A stretch of 64,000 nt of DNA, from contig SCRU01000069.1 in the NCBI GenBank assembly GCA_004323695.1, positions 1 to 64,000 of the forward strand, written 5' to 3'. Numbering within the stretch: the first letter of the stretch is position 1; every line of letters begins with the position of its first letter. The DNA is from Burkholderiaceae bacterium. GTDB taxonomy: Bacteria > Pseudomonadota > Gammaproteobacteria > Burkholderiales > Burkholderiaceae_C. The notes under the pieces are model-generated. The model was given only the letters and a program-made list of their open reading frames with translations. It did not search any database and was not told where the DNA came from. The position numbers and the translations under genes are program-made. Shown here one piece after another: positions 1-8,490 of this stretch.

Positions 1-789
1 CAGGCAGGCGAAGCGCACCGCCACGGGGGCGCCCAGTTGCGCGGAGGTGTCCAGGACCCGCATCAGGTGCACACCGGCGTCGAGTGCCGAGTAATGCGGC
101 GCAGGCCGCGCCATGCCCCAGAGACGATCGACCTCGGGCAGCAGATGCGCGAGCGCGCCACATTCGCGCAGCACGTCGAACATGCGCGAGGGCTTGTTTT
201 CCATCAGGCCCCGGGCCAGCTCCCGCCAGACCCGCTCCGGCACCAGCGCATCGACCTCGCCCTGGCGCACCATGTCCTGCATCAGGGCCATGGTCTCGGG
301 CGCCACATGAAAGTCCGTGAAGCGGGCCGCGAAACGCGCCACGCGCAGGATGCGCACCGGGTCTTCGCGAAACGCGTCGGTGATGTGGCGAAAGATCTTG
401 CGGTGCAAGTCCCGCTGGCCGTCCCAAGGGTCGATTAGGCGCGCAGGATCTATATGAAACAGGCCGGAATCCGTTTCGAGGTCTTGCTTGATAGCTATTG
501 AATTGATAGTCAAGTCGCGCCGGGCCAGGTCCTGCTCCAGTGTCACGTCCGGCCCCGCGTGGAAGTGAAACCCGTGGTAGCCGCGCGCGGTCTTGCGCTC
601 GGTGCGCGCCAGCGCGTATTCCTCGTGCGTTTGCGGATGCAGGAACACCGGGAAGTCGCGGCCCACCGGCAAAAAGCCCTGCGCCGCCATGGCCTCGGGC
701 GTGCCGCCCACGACCACCCAGTCGTGATCCTGCACGGGCAGGCCGAGCAAGGCATCTCGTACCGCACCGCCGACCATGTAAATCTGCAT
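1..789 (-). CDS. cca: Multifunctional CCA protein (tRNA nucleotidyltransferase), C-terminus beyond window
   Basis: Adds or repairs the 3' CCA end of tRNAs in the cytoplasm using CTP and ATP. The visible 263 codons start at ATG 789 ([16 protein letters not shown]) and run off the left edge with no stop. The nucleotidyltransferase head is clear: the GGAVRD loop near residue 7, the metal-binding DHD of VQDHDWVV near residue 22, then [10 protein letters not shown] and the [16 protein letters not shown] helix typical of class II, bacterial-type CCA enzymes. Any C-terminal HD domain would lie outside the window. It ends a minus-strand group after a GST gene (29 bp gap) and an NDUFA9-like gene. An AT-rich repeat-like stretch lies inside it at 488-513. 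Identification is firm; only completeness is unknown. Confidence 0.95.
   Translation of the reverse strand, partial: MQIYMVGGAVRDALLGLPVQDHDWVVVGGTPEAMAAQGFLPVGRDFPVFLHPQTHEEYALARTERKTARGYHGFHFHAGPDVTLEQDLARRDLTINSIAIKQDLETDSGLFHIDPARLIDPWDGQRDLHRKIFRHITDAFREDPVRILRVARFAARFTDFHVAPETMALMQDMVRQGEVDALVPERVWRELARGLMENKPSRMFDVLRECGALAHLLPEVDRLWGMARPAPHYSALDAGVHLMRVLDTSAQLGAPVAVRFACL
488..513. repeat. AT-rich short repeat inside cca
   Basis: Two copies of TTGATAG separated by 9 bases in an otherwise GC-rich gene, encoding the segment around NSIAIKQD of the CCA enzyme. The GATAGCTAT core resembles the repeat-like stretches inside DUF2917 and in the intergenic palindrome at 61784-61805. Membership of one family is inferred from visual similarity. 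Confidence 0.4.
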
Positions 790-818
790 GGCCGGCAGTT
801 TACCGGTGCGCGGACAAA

Positions 819-1502
819 CTACCGGGATAGCCGATACGGCTCCTCGAACTGGCGAAAATCCTGCTCGGCCAGGGCGTCATCGATCCAGGCCTTGACGCCG
901 GGCAGCGCGCGCACGCGCTCGACGTAGGCGGCGATCTCGGTGGGCACCGGCAGCGCATAGGTCTTGATGCGCATGCACACCGGTGCGAAATAGGCGTCGG
1001 CGATGCTGAAGTCGCCAAACAGCAGGGGCCCGCCATGCTGCGCGAGCAGCTCGCTCCACATGCGGACGAGGCGCTGCACGTCGGCGCGCACGGCGGGCTT
1101 GTCGCGCCAGGCAAGCTGGCCGATCTGCGGCAGCGAGGCCTCGATGTTCATGCCGCAGTTGCTGCGCAGCGCCGCGAAGCCGGAATGCATCTCGGCGCAG
1201 AGGCTGCGCGCGCGCGCCCGTGCCTGCGCGTCGCGCGGCCACAGGTGTTTGCCCGGAAATTTCTCGGCCGCGTATTCCGCAATGGCCAGCGTGTCCCAGA
1301 CCGCGAAACCATCGTCCAGCAGCACCGGCACCTTGCCCGCCGGGGTGACACCGTCCAGCGCGACCTTGAAATTCGAGCCCGGGTCGAATGAATCGAACAG
1401 CACCTTCACTTCTTCGAAGTCGATGCCTGCCTGTTTGAGCAGCACCCAGGGCCGCATGGACCAGGATGAATAGTTCTTGTTGCCGATGTAGAGCTTGAGC
1501 AT
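819..1502 (-). CDS. Glutathione S-transferase family protein
   Basis: A 227-residue cytosolic GST-fold protein, the usual length. It has an N-terminal thioredoxin-like domain (about residues 1-80: [18 protein letters not shown], then [13 protein letters not shown] with the cis-Pro before V and the following [11 protein letters not shown] glutathione-contact region), then an all-helical C-terminal domain. The SSWS segment near residue 12 is where the catalytic Ser or Cys lies in bacterial GSTs of this type. GSTs conjugate glutathione or reduce peroxides; the substrate cannot be read from sequence. It lies between the NDUFA9-like gene (84 bp upstream) and cca (29 bp downstream) on one strand, so co-transcription is likely. 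Confidence 0.9.
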   Translation of the reverse strand: MLKLYIGNKNYSSWSMRPWVLLKQAGIDFEEVKVLFDSFDPGSNFKVALDGVTPAGKVPVLLDDGFAVWDTLAIAEYAAEKFPGKHLWPRDAQARARARSLCAEMHSGFAALRSNCGMNIEASLPQIGQLAWRDKPAVRADVQRLVRMWSELLAQHGGPLLFGDFSIADAYFAPVCMRIKTYALPVPTEIAAYVERVRALPGVKAWIDDALAEQDFRQFEEPYRLSR

Positions 1503-1586
1503 GATGACCTCCAGGGCCTCATGCTACCGCGGCGCAGCGCGTGCATTAATGAAAAACGCCGGGTCCATTGATGTGCGCGCGAGACT

Positions 1587-2531
1587 TCAAAAACGCCCCG
1601 CGGTGCGGCGCATGGCCAGCAGCTCGCCTTCCAGTCCGGGAGCGTTCAGGTAGGTCGGCGCAATGGCCGAGACGGAACTCGGGCTGATGCCCAGCGCCTG
1701 CAGTCCGGGAACCTGGCCGCTCGCAACGTTGTCCACCTTCATCGAATCGAGATTGTCGCGACTGATCAGCGGCTCGCCCGGGCCCCATTCCATCAGCAGC
1801 GCCTGCAGGCGCGCCAGCGCCATCGGCAGCGGCAGCACGGGGCGCTCGCGTCCGCCCAGCCGACCCGCCAGCTGCACCAGCTCGCGCAGCGTCAGCACCT
1901 GCGGGCCGCAGGCCTCGTAAGTCTGGCCAATGCGGCTGCGCTCCTGCAGGCACGCGACCAGGGCACTGGCCACGTCTTCCACCCAGACGGGCTGGAATTT
2001 CGTGGCGCCACCTGCCAGCGGGATCACCGGGAATTTTTGCTGGAGACCGGCAAACAGGTTCAGAAACCGGTCTTGCGGGCCAAACATCACGCTGGGGCGC
2101 AGCACCGTCAGATCCAGGTCGGCTGCGCGCAGGGCCTCCTCGCCACCGGCCTTGCTGCGCTGGTACATCGACGGCGCATCGGCACCGGCGCCCAGTGCGC
2201 TGACGTGCAGCACGCGGCGTACGCCGGTGGCCGCGCAGGCGCGAGCCAGTTCTTGGGCCAGTTGCACATGCACCCGGTCGAATCCGGCCGCGCTGCCGTG
2301 CAGCATGCCGACCAGGTTCACCACGGCATCGTGCCCCGCCACGAGGCGCGTCAATGCGGCCTCGTCATGGATATCGGCCTCGAACACGTCGACCAGTGGC
2401 AGCATCCACAGATGCTGTGCGGCCGCCCGCCGCCGCGTCGGCACGGTGCTGCGCCATGCCAGACGGGTCAATTTTTCGCACAGATGGCTGCCGACGAATC
2501 CGGCGCCGCCGAGGATCAGTATTTTGTTCAT
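1587..2531 (-). CDS. Complex I NDUFA9-like NAD(P)-binding protein (atypical SDR)
   Basis: 314 residues. The N-terminus MNKILILGGAGFVGSHLCEKL is a classic GGxGFxG Rossmann dinucleotide-binding motif. It is followed by DIHDEAALTRLVAGHDAVVNLVG and the YQRSKAGGEEALRAADLDLTVLRPS segment typical of the NDUFA9/YwnB-like branch of extended SDRs, where the K of YxxxK survives. Related eukaryotic proteins are accessory subunits of respiratory complex I. In bacteria the free-standing protein is of uncertain function, possibly quinone-related, and no nuo genes are in this window. It is the first gene of the minus-strand group leading to GST and cca, and is divergent from the small lipoprotein gene at 2652. 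The family call is firm and the function open. Confidence 0.85.
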   Translation of the reverse strand: MNKILILGGAGFVGSHLCEKLTRLAWRSTVPTRRRAAAQHLWMLPLVDVFEADIHDEAALTRLVAGHDAVVNLVGMLHGSAAGFDRVHVQLAQELARACAATGVRRVLHVSALGAGADAPSMYQRSKAGGEEALRAADLDLTVLRPSVMFGPQDRFLNLFAGLQQKFPVIPLAGGATKFQPVWVEDVASALVACLQERSRIGQTYEACGPQVLTLRELVQLAGRLGGRERPVLPLPMALARLQALLMEWGPGEPLISRDNLDSMKVDNVASGQVPGLQALGISPSSVSAIAPTYLNAPGLEGELLAMRRTAGRF

Positions 2532-2651
2532 GGTGTTTGATTTTGCTCGAATCGCGCGCGGGCGCCTGCCAGCGGTTTATAGCGGGTCCGGGTTGCCTTC
2601 ACAATCCGAAGCATTTGCGGGCGCTCCCGCCCTGATAATCGGGACATTCAC

Positions 2652-2864
2652 ATGATGACCCGCAAAGAACATTTCATGCACGGACTGGGCACAGCCTGCC
2701 GGTGGTCGATGTATTGCACCATCGCGCTGTGCAGTGGCTGTGCCGTCGTGACCGTGGGCAGTGCCGCCGTCTCGGTGGGTAGTGCCGTGGTCAGCACAGG
2801 CGCGACCGTGGTGACCACGGGCGTCAAGGCCACGGGTTCCGCGGTGAATGCGGTGATCCCGTAA
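2652..2864 (+). CDS. Small Val/Ala/Thr-rich lipoprotein
   Basis: A 70-residue product. After a short charged head and a hydrophobic stretch comes LCSGC, a lipobox with the lipidated Cys at about residue 30 of the longest form. The mature part is a simple repeat of GSAAVSVGSAVVSTGATVVTTGV type, built of alternating Val, Gly, Ser and Thr. The start could be 2652, 2655 or the Met at 2676; none has a strong ribosome-binding site and all keep the lipobox. Small lipoproteins of this composition occur next to unrelated housekeeping genes in many Proteobacteria, with unknown function. The stop is 15 bp from the convergent Slt stop. Confidence 0.7.
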   Translation: MMTRKEHFMHGLGTACRWSMYCTIALCSGCAVVTVGSAAVSVGSAVVSTGATVVTTGVKATGSAVNAVIP

Positions 2865-2878
2865 CTCTGCGGCTTCGT

Positions 2879-4897
2879 TCAGGGCAAATCCTTGACGGGA
2901 TCCGGCTCATCCGCCGCACGCGGCCCCACCGTGCCCAGCCGGGCCCGCAGGGATTGCGGCTGGCCGGTCAGGATGGCCGCGTAATCGGTGGTGTTGGCCA
3001 GCACCTTCTTGACGTATTCGCGGGTTTCGCCAAACGGTATGTTTTCCGCCCAGATGGCGCCGTCCAGCACCGGGCCGTTGCGCCATTTGCGCGGCCGCCC
3101 GGGGCCGGCGTTATAGGCGGCTGCGGCCAGCGGCATGGAATTGTCGAAGTCGTCCAGGATCAGCTTGAGATACGCCGTGCCGATGGCGATATTGGTGTCC
3201 TGGTCGGCAATCTGATCGGTCGTGAAGTCGGTCATGCCGATCTTGCGTGCCGTCCAGCGCGCCGTGCCGGGCATGATCTGCATCAGGCCCGAGGCACCGG
3301 CGCCGGAGCGCGCGTCGACGATGAAGCGGCTTTCCTGCCGGATCAGGCCATAAACATAGGCCGGATCGATATGGATCTCGCGCGCGCGTTTCACCACGGC
3401 CTGCTCCTGCGGCATGGGAAAGCGCTGGTCGAAGTCCATGAACGATTTGGTGCGCTCGCTCGTGTTGATGCAGCGGTCCCACACGTGCCGCTCGCACGCC
3501 AGATCGGCGGCGGCCAGCAGCTCGCGGTCGCTCATGCCGCCCGGCGTTTGCAGGTTGGTGGTGTAGTTCCATTCGCGCACCCCTTCGCTGCGCAGCCCGA
3601 GCCCGATCGCATACAGGGCGCGCATCAACCCCGGGTCCTGCAGCGCGGCGGCCTTTTCCTGCGCGGTGGGTGGCACCGGCAGGGGCGGCACGGTCACGCG
3701 CTGACCCAGATCGTCCAGCGCGAGTTGCGGATAGAACCCGCTCGGCCCCGCGATGCCCTGCAGCAACGCGGTGGCTTCAAGGCGGCGCGGCGACGCCGGG
3801 TCGTTGCGCTGCGCTGCGCTCAGGGTGGTCAGCAGGGCGTGCGCCTTCCAGTACACCCACGTGACCTCGTCGCGCTGCGCCGGGCCCATGGCGTCGATGG
3901 TCGAGAGAACGGCTCGCCATTGGCCGGCCCGCAGCGCGGCGCGGGCCTTCCAGGCCAGCATGTCGTCCGTCAGGTTGCTGTCGTTGCTGACCTGGCCGTA
4001 GTACTCCAGCGCATCGTCGCTCAGGCGGGTCGCGGCCTGCCGGCCGATGAAACCCCAGACCCAGTCGCGTTCCTCGCTGTTCAACCGCGGGCCCCATGGG
4101 CTGCGCAGCTGGTCCGCGGCGGCGTCCGGGTCGTTCGCGGCCATCCGCACCAGCGCCAGCACCACCAGTTGCCGGTCCACCGGGGACCGGGCGGAGGCGC
4201 GGATCGCGAGGAACCGGGCCGGGCTCTTGCCGATGATGGCGACCTGGTCAAGCACCTCGGGGGCGACGATTTCGACCGCGTTGCCGGCCATGGTCAGCCG
4301 GTCCGTGGCCATGCCCATGCGGGCCTTGCGCCAGGCATCGAGCGCCGGCATTTTTTTCGCCCCGATCAGCGTGGCGGCCGCCAGGGTGCAGCCGTCATCG
4401 GCCTTGTGCAGCGAGTACCAGTTCTTGCGCACCTGCGCGGCCAGGGTCGGCGGGGGCGTGGCGCTCGTCATCTGCTCGATCAGCAACGCGTAGCACCGCA
4501 CCTCGGGGTCGTCGCGCATGCGGAACTTGGCGTAGTTGGCGGAAAAGGCGTCCCAATCGCGGCGCTGCCCCAGCAGCAGCAGCCAGTCGTTGCGCAGCCG
4601 GTCCTCCTGGTACGTGCCCGCGTAGCGCGTGAAGAAGTCCTGCACTTCCTGCGGGCTGGCGGTTTCCAGCCGCGCCTTCAGCTCCCAGTAGGCCGCCCAG
4701 GGCTCCAGCGGATTCCCCTGGGCCATGGGCAGCAGCGCCGTGAGTGCCGCCGTGTTGCCTGCCTTGAAGGCCTGATTCATTTCGAGAATCACATCGTCGC
4801 TGCCGGCTTGGGCCTGTGCGGGCGGCACGGCCGCGAGCAGGACACCGGCGATCAGGGGAACGAACAGCGCCGGTGTCAGAATCTTGGAGAAGTGCAT
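2879..4897 (-). CDS. slt: Soluble lytic murein transglycosylase
   Basis: 672 residues with a signal peptide (ALFVPLIAGVLLAAVPPAQAQA, cleavage near residue 30). A long alpha-superhelical domain follows (about 35-480), then a C-terminal goose-lysozyme-like SLT domain. That domain shows YGLIRQESRF with the catalytic Glu, GASGLMQIMPGTAR, and the AAYNAGPGRPRKW block. It cleaves the MurNAc-GlcNAc bond of periplasmic peptidoglycan to give 1,6-anhydro ends for wall turnover. Its ATG at 4897 lies 9 bp from the ATG of the divergent 5-formyl-THF cyclo-ligase, so each gene's promoter must lie at or within the other's 5' end. Confidence 0.94.
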   Translation of the reverse strand: MHFSKILTPALFVPLIAGVLLAAVPPAQAQAGSDDVILEMNQAFKAGNTAALTALLPMAQGNPLEPWAAYWELKARLETASPQEVQDFFTRYAGTYQEDRLRNDWLLLLGQRRDWDAFSANYAKFRMRDDPEVRCYALLIEQMTSATPPPTLAAQVRKNWYSLHKADDGCTLAAATLIGAKKMPALDAWRKARMGMATDRLTMAGNAVEIVAPEVLDQVAIIGKSPARFLAIRASARSPVDRQLVVLALVRMAANDPDAAADQLRSPWGPRLNSEERDWVWGFIGRQAATRLSDDALEYYGQVSNDSNLTDDMLAWKARAALRAGQWRAVLSTIDAMGPAQRDEVTWVYWKAHALLTTLSAAQRNDPASPRRLEATALLQGIAGPSGFYPQLALDDLGQRVTVPPLPVPPTAQEKAAALQDPGLMRALYAIGLGLRSEGVREWNYTTNLQTPGGMSDRELLAAADLACERHVWDRCINTSERTKSFMDFDQRFPMPQEQAVVKRAREIHIDPAYVYGLIRQESRFIVDARSGAGASGLMQIMPGTARWTARKIGMTDFTTDQIADQDTNIAIGTAYLKLILDDFDNSMPLAAAAYNAGPGRPRKWRNGPVLDGAIWAENIPFGETREYVKKVLANTTDYAAILTGQPQSLRARLGTVGPRAADEPDPVKDLP

Positions 4898-4906
4898 GGG
4901 GGAATT

Positions 4907-5479
4907 ATGGACAAATTAGCGGTGCGACGGGCGTTGATCGAGGAGCGGCTGAACATGCCGGACCGTCTGCAGCGCGCGGACCTGCTCCAGCGCGTCATGC
5001 GGATCTGGCTGGTCGGGCGCCCCGATACCGTGATTGGCGCCTACTGGCCGATCAAGGGCGAGTTCGACCCGCTGCCCGCGCTGCATCGCTGGAAGGAAGA
5101 CGGCGAGCTGCAGGGCGGCCCCAACATGAAGCGCATTGGCCTGCCCGTGGTGGACCGGGTGCACAAGACCCTGACGTTCCACGCCTGGTATCCGGGCTGC
5201 CCGATGCAGGAAGACGCGTATGACATCCCCAAGCCCAGGGACACCGAGGCGGTGGCGCCGACCCTGCTGTTCGTGCCGTGCCTGGGCTACGGCGCGGGCG
5301 GCTACCGGCTGGGCTACGGTGGCGGTTTTTACGACCGCACGCTGGCGGCGCTGCGCCCCCGGCCTTTCACCGTCGGGCTGGGTTATACCCAGGGCTTCAT
5401 CGACGACTTCGAACCCGAAGCGCACGACATGCCGCTGGACGCTATCCTGAACGACAACGGCGTGGTGTGGCCGGTTTGA
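4907..5479 (+). CDS. 5-formyltetrahydrofolate cyclo-ligase
   Basis: 190 residues. The family converts 5-formyl-THF to 5,10-methenyl-THF with ATP hydrolysis, rescuing folate from a dead-end inhibitor. Visible motifs are an N-terminal RRALIEERL helix, IGAYWPIKGEFDP, and the diagnostic FVPCLGYGAGGYRLGYGGGFYDRTL phosphate/folate-binding region, here given in part as GYRLGYGGGFYDR, near residue 145. The chosen start (MDKLAVRR) has a GGGGGA ribosome-binding site directly upstream. That site lies within the 9 bp gap to the divergent slt start. A long in-frame extension upstream is open only because it lies antisense to slt. The aldo/keto reductase follows after 39 bp. Confidence 0.93.
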   Translation: MDKLAVRRALIEERLNMPDRLQRADLLQRVMRIWLVGRPDTVIGAYWPIKGEFDPLPALHRWKEDGELQGGPNMKRIGLPVVDRVHKTLTFHAWYPGCPMQEDAYDIPKPRDTEAVAPTLLFVPCLGYGAGGYRLGYGGGFYDRTLAALRPRPFTVGLGYTQGFIDDFEPEAHDMPLDAILNDNGVVWPV

Positions 5480-5518
5480 TACCACTTCTTTTCAAGTGAA
5501 ACCCGCAAGGAAAAATTC

Positions 5519-6490
5519 ATGAACAAGCGTCCCCTGGGCCGATCCGGCCTGCAAGTCTCGCCACTGGCGTTCGGCGGCAATGTATTCGGCTGGACCGTGG
5601 ACGAAGCCACCTCGTTCTCGTTGCTGGACGCCTGGGTGGATGCCGGTTTCAATTTCATCGACACGGCGGACGTGTATTCGTGTTGGGTACCGGGCCACGC
5701 CGGCGGCGAGTCCGAGACGATTCTGGGCAAGTGGTTCAAGCGCAGCGGCAATCGCGGCCGGGTGGTGCTGGCCACCAAGGTCGGCAAGGAGATGGGACCC
5801 GGCCGCAAGGGACTGGCGCCCACATACATCCGAAGCGCGGTGGAGGATTCGCTGCGCCGGCTGCAAACCGACTGCATCGACCTGTACCAGTCGCACGACG
5901 ACGATGCCGACACGCCGCTGGCCGACACGCTGGCCACCTATGGCGAACTGATCCGCGAGGGCAAGGTGCGCGCGATCGGCGCGTCCAACTACAGCGCGCC
6001 GCGGCTCGCGCAGGCGCTCGAGGTGAGCCGGTTGCAAGGTCTGCCGCGCTACGAAAGCCTGCAGCCGCTGTACAACCTGTACGACCGCGCGGACTACGAG
6101 GCAACTCTGGAGCCGCTTTGCCGGATGCAGGAGATCGGCGTGATCAATTTCTCAGCACTGGCGAGCGGTTTTCTGACCGGCAAATACCGGTGGCGGGCCG
6201 ATCTGCGCAAGAGCCCGCGTGGGTATGCCGTCGCAAAATACCTGGGCGCACGCGGCACGCGCATTCTCGCTGCGCTGGATGAGGTCGCGGCGCGCCTGTC
6301 TGCAACGCCGGCACGCGTAGCGCTCGCTTGGCAGATTGCGCGTCCGGGCATCACCGCGCCGATCGCCAGCGCCACGTCACTGACGCAATTAGCGGAACTG
6401 GTCGCGGCTGCTCACCTGACGCTGGATGCCGCGGCGATCGAGCAGTTGAATCAGGCGAGCCGGCCGCAGGAGGCCGCCGGGGCCCGTTGA
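5519..6490 (+). CDS. Aldo/keto reductase
   Basis: 323 residues, a (beta/alpha)8 NAD(P)H-dependent oxidoreductase. The catalytic tetrad can be followed: Asp in FNFIDTADVYS (with Tyr), Lys in VVLATKVG, and His in IDLYQSHDDD. The C-terminal cofactor-binding part reads ITAPIASATS. The sequence resembles the YajO/Tas-like AKR branch that reduces aldehydes or sugars; the substrate is not determinable. AGGAAAAATTC before ATG 5519 gives a usable ribosome-binding site. It may be co-transcribed with the preceding cyclo-ligase gene and ends convergently with the LysR gene 32 bp away. Confidence 0.9.
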   Translation: MNKRPLGRSGLQVSPLAFGGNVFGWTVDEATSFSLLDAWVDAGFNFIDTADVYSCWVPGHAGGESETILGKWFKRSGNRGRVVLATKVGKEMGPGRKGLAPTYIRSAVEDSLRRLQTDCIDLYQSHDDDADTPLADTLATYGELIREGKVRAIGASNYSAPRLAQALEVSRLQGLPRYESLQPLYNLYDRADYEATLEPLCRMQEIGVINFSALASGFLTGKYRWRADLRKSPRGYAVAKYLGARGTRILAALDEVAARLSATPARVALAWQIARPGITAPIASATSLTQLAELVAAAHLTLDAAAIEQLNQASRPQEAAGAR

Positions 6491-6522
6491 ACAGACGCCG
6501 CGCCTGCACGCGGCGCGGCACC

Positions 6523-7509
6523 TCATTCGGGATGGTCGATCGTGTCCGGATCGGGGCCGTCGCCCACGGCCTCGCGTGTTTGCGCCGCCTGCAGCAGCAT
6601 CCAGTCGGAAAACGCCCGGATTTCGGGCCGTGACGCGCTGCGCGGGCCCACCAGCATCCAGCACACCATCGGGGATTCGAGCCGCATGTCAGGCAGCACC
6701 TCCACCAGATCGCCGCTGGCCAGACTGTCGGCCACCAGCGGCATGCGCGCCAGCGCCACGCCCTGGCCGGTGAGGGCGGCCTGGGCAATCTGGCTGGCAT
6801 AGTTGAAGTACAGCCAGCGCTTGGGTTCGAGCTTGCTGAAATGGTAGGCGTCGAACCAGCGCCGCCAGGTCAGTTGCCCGGCATGTTGGGTGCGGTCCGC
6901 GTCGCCCGCTTCGATCAGCGCGAAATGAGCCAGGTCTTCACCGCGCGTGAGCGCGTGCCCGCTCTTGAGCAGCCAGGGGCTCGCCACCGGCGTGAGCTGC
7001 TCGCCAAACAGGCGGATGGCATTCGCCGGCACGTTGGCGGGCAAGGCGTAGCGCAGCGCAATGTCGATATCGGCGGTTTCCATGTCCACCGCGTGGTCGC
7101 TCGCGTCGATACGGATGTCGATGTCGGGGTGGTCGCTCTGGAACGCTTCCAGCCGCGGGATCAGCCACATCGACGCAAACGAGGCCCAGGTGGTGATGGC
7201 CACGCTCTTGCGGCCGGCGGTGCGCCGGATCTGCCGCACCGCGCCGTCGATGCGCTCCAGCGATGGCAGCACCGCGCGCAGCAATTGCGCGCCCGCGCTG
7301 GTCAGTTCCACCGCGCGCGTATGGCGCAAGAACAGGCCAACGCCGACCTCGTCCTCCAGCGCCTGGATTTGCCGGCTCACGGCCGATTGGGTCAACGCGA
7401 GTTCGTCCGCCGCAGCGCGGAAATTCAGGTGCCGCGCAACGGCTTCGAGCGCGCGCATATGTCCCGCCGAGATCGGGCGCGTGCGCAAATGGGTCGGTGC
7501 CGACTGCAT
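6523..7509 (-). CDS. LysR-family transcriptional regulator (GcvA-like)
   Basis: About 328 residues from the preferred Met (MQSAPTHLRTRPISAGH). A winged-helix DNA-binding domain occupies roughly residues 10-70 (RALEAVARHLNFRAAADEL, TQSAVSRQIQALEDEVGV), followed by the periplasmic-binding-like effector domain. The wording IRRTAGRKSVAITTWASFASMWLIPRL is that of the GcvA subgroup. In-frame ATGs at 7575 and 7608 would add 22 or 33 residues unlike the family; no start has a strong ribosome-binding site, so the start is uncertain. It is divergent from the DUF2917 gene, a common LysR arrangement, so that gene is a candidate target. Confidence 0.88.
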   Translation of the reverse strand: MQSAPTHLRTRPISAGHMRALEAVARHLNFRAAADELALTQSAVSRQIQALEDEVGVGLFLRHTRAVELTSAGAQLLRAVLPSLERIDGAVRQIRRTAGRKSVAITTWASFASMWLIPRLEAFQSDHPDIDIRIDASDHAVDMETADIDIALRYALPANVPANAIRLFGEQLTPVASPWLLKSGHALTRGEDLAHFALIEAGDADRTQHAGQLTWRRWFDAYHFSKLEPKRWLYFNYASQIAQAALTGQGVALARMPLVADSLASGDLVEVLPDMRLESPMVCWMLVGPRSASRPEIRAFSDWMLLQAAQTREAVGDGPDPDTIDHPE

Positions 7510-7635
7510 GAGGCGGGAGGAGGGGTGGGTGTCAATTAATGCGAATCCGGTATCAATAGCGTACTGCGTTTTCATTGGACTGCCAAGGCCTTGGCGACGA
7601 TCATTCATTCCCGATTAATTGATTTGGAGCACGCC

Positions 7636-8199
7636 ATGACCTCGCAAAACACACTGCCAACGGAACCCTCCGCTGTCAGCGCCGCGCTGCCGTGCAGCTG
7701 GAGGCTGGACGCCGGCCGCGCCGTCACGATGCGCCCGCACGAGGCGGGTGTACTGAGCGTGGCGCACGGCCAGATCTGGGCCACGTTGCAAGGACCGCAC
7801 CGCGGTCGGGGCAACGAGCTGGGCGACCATTTCCTGCTCCCCGGCGAATCGCTGACCTTGCGCGCGGGGCAGCGGGTGGTGCTCGAAGCCTGGGATGCGG
7901 CGAGCCAGGCGCCGGCCTGGTTCAACTGGGATCCGCAGGCTGCCGCCGCGCGTCCTGCGGCCCGTGGCTGGCGCGTCGCCGTGGCTCAACCTTTGGGCGA
8001 TTTGCGCCGGGCGCTGGGCCGTGCGGCCGGCGCCGCTGCCCGCCTGGCCATGGGTTTTGCCGGTTTTACTCTTGATCTGGTAGCTGCTCGTACAAGCCCG
8101 GCGCGGGCTGAACTGGCCTTCAGTGCTGATTCGAGCGCGAGCCGGGCCCAGGGCGCCATAAACTGCGGCGACTCCATTGCGTCCTGCGGCGCGCTGTAG
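7636..8199 (+). CDS. DUF2917 domain-containing protein
   Basis: 187 residues from ATG 7636. Residues about 20-95 form the DUF2917 module: WRLDAGRAVTMRPHEAGVLSVAHGQIWATL, quoted in part as LSVAHGQIWATL, then GDHFLLPGESLTLRAGQRVVLEAW, a cupin-like beta pattern. The family has no established function. The last 50 or so residues (after MGFAGFTLDL) are not family-like. They are partly encoded by an AT-rich repeat-like segment and overlap the convergent TfoX-like gene by 214 bp. The original gene may have ended earlier. It is divergent from the LysR gene. Confidence 0.75.
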   Translation: MTSQNTLPTEPSAVSAALPCSWRLDAGRAVTMRPHEAGVLSVAHGQIWATLQGPHRGRGNELGDHFLLPGESLTLRAGQRVVLEAWDAASQAPAWFNWDPQAAAARPAARGWRVAVAQPLGDLRRALGRAAGAAARLAMGFAGFTLDLVAARTSPARAELAFSADSSASRAQGAINCGDSIASCGAL

Positions 8200-8453
8200 T
8201 AGTTCATGCTTTTGGGCACGCCGCGCACGGCGTAGGTGAAGCGCTCGCAGCCTGCGGCCTCGAAGTGCGCACGGCTCTCGTCGTCGGCCTTGAGCCAGAG
8301 TTGATCGCCCCGGCCCAGATTGGTCATGAGGGCCAGAGTCAGGCCCCCGGTGCTGATGCCCCAGCCGCCGAACATGCGCCGCGCCACGCAGGGGCCCACG
8401 CTGGCAAGCAGCTCGCAGCAATACTCGGCAAAGTCCTGGTTGGTGCTCGGCAT
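7986..8453 (-). CDS. TfoX N-terminal-domain protein
   Basis: 155 residues from MPSTNQDFAEYCCELLASVG. The TfoX_N fold is visible over residues 1-105: RRMFGGWGISTGGLTLAL, LWLKADDESRAHFEAAG, and the FTYAVRGVPKSMNYYSAP segment. TfoX/Sxy regulates competence in gammaproteobacteria; free-standing N-domain proteins in betaproteobacteria have no proven role. The C-terminal 50 residues are Ala/Arg/Lys-rich and low-complexity (ARRAAAPAARPSARRKSPKG). They overlap the DUF2917 gene on the other strand. It is divergent from the TetR gene, 37 bp between starts. Confidence 0.8.
   Translation of the reverse strand: MPSTNQDFAEYCCELLASVGPCVARRMFGGWGISTGGLTLALMTNLGRGDQLWLKADDESRAHFEAAGCERFTYAVRGVPKSMNYYSAPQDAMESPQFMAPWARLALESALKASSARAGLVRAATRSRVKPAKPMARRAAAPAARPSARRKSPKG
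8072..8120. repeat. Repeat-like stretch in the overlap of DUF2917 and TfoX-like genes
   Basis: The stretch beginning TTGATCTGGTAGCTGCTCG, followed by ACAAGCCCG, resembles the AT-rich element seen in glmU and cobS. It is read by both overlapping genes, as the DUF2917 tail on one strand and the TfoX-like tail on the other. Assignment to the repeat family is visual. Confidence 0.4.
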
Positions 8454-8490
8454 GGCCGGCACCATACGCCTGTGCTGGCAAAATGCCAAC

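Noticed and set aside
2954-4906. Very long plus-strand open frame antisense to slt, in frame with the cyclo-ligase
   Set aside because: Composition is Arg/Gly/His/Val-rich without any domain and mirrors the GC-rich antisense of slt. The real gene starts at 4907 with a ribosome-binding site.
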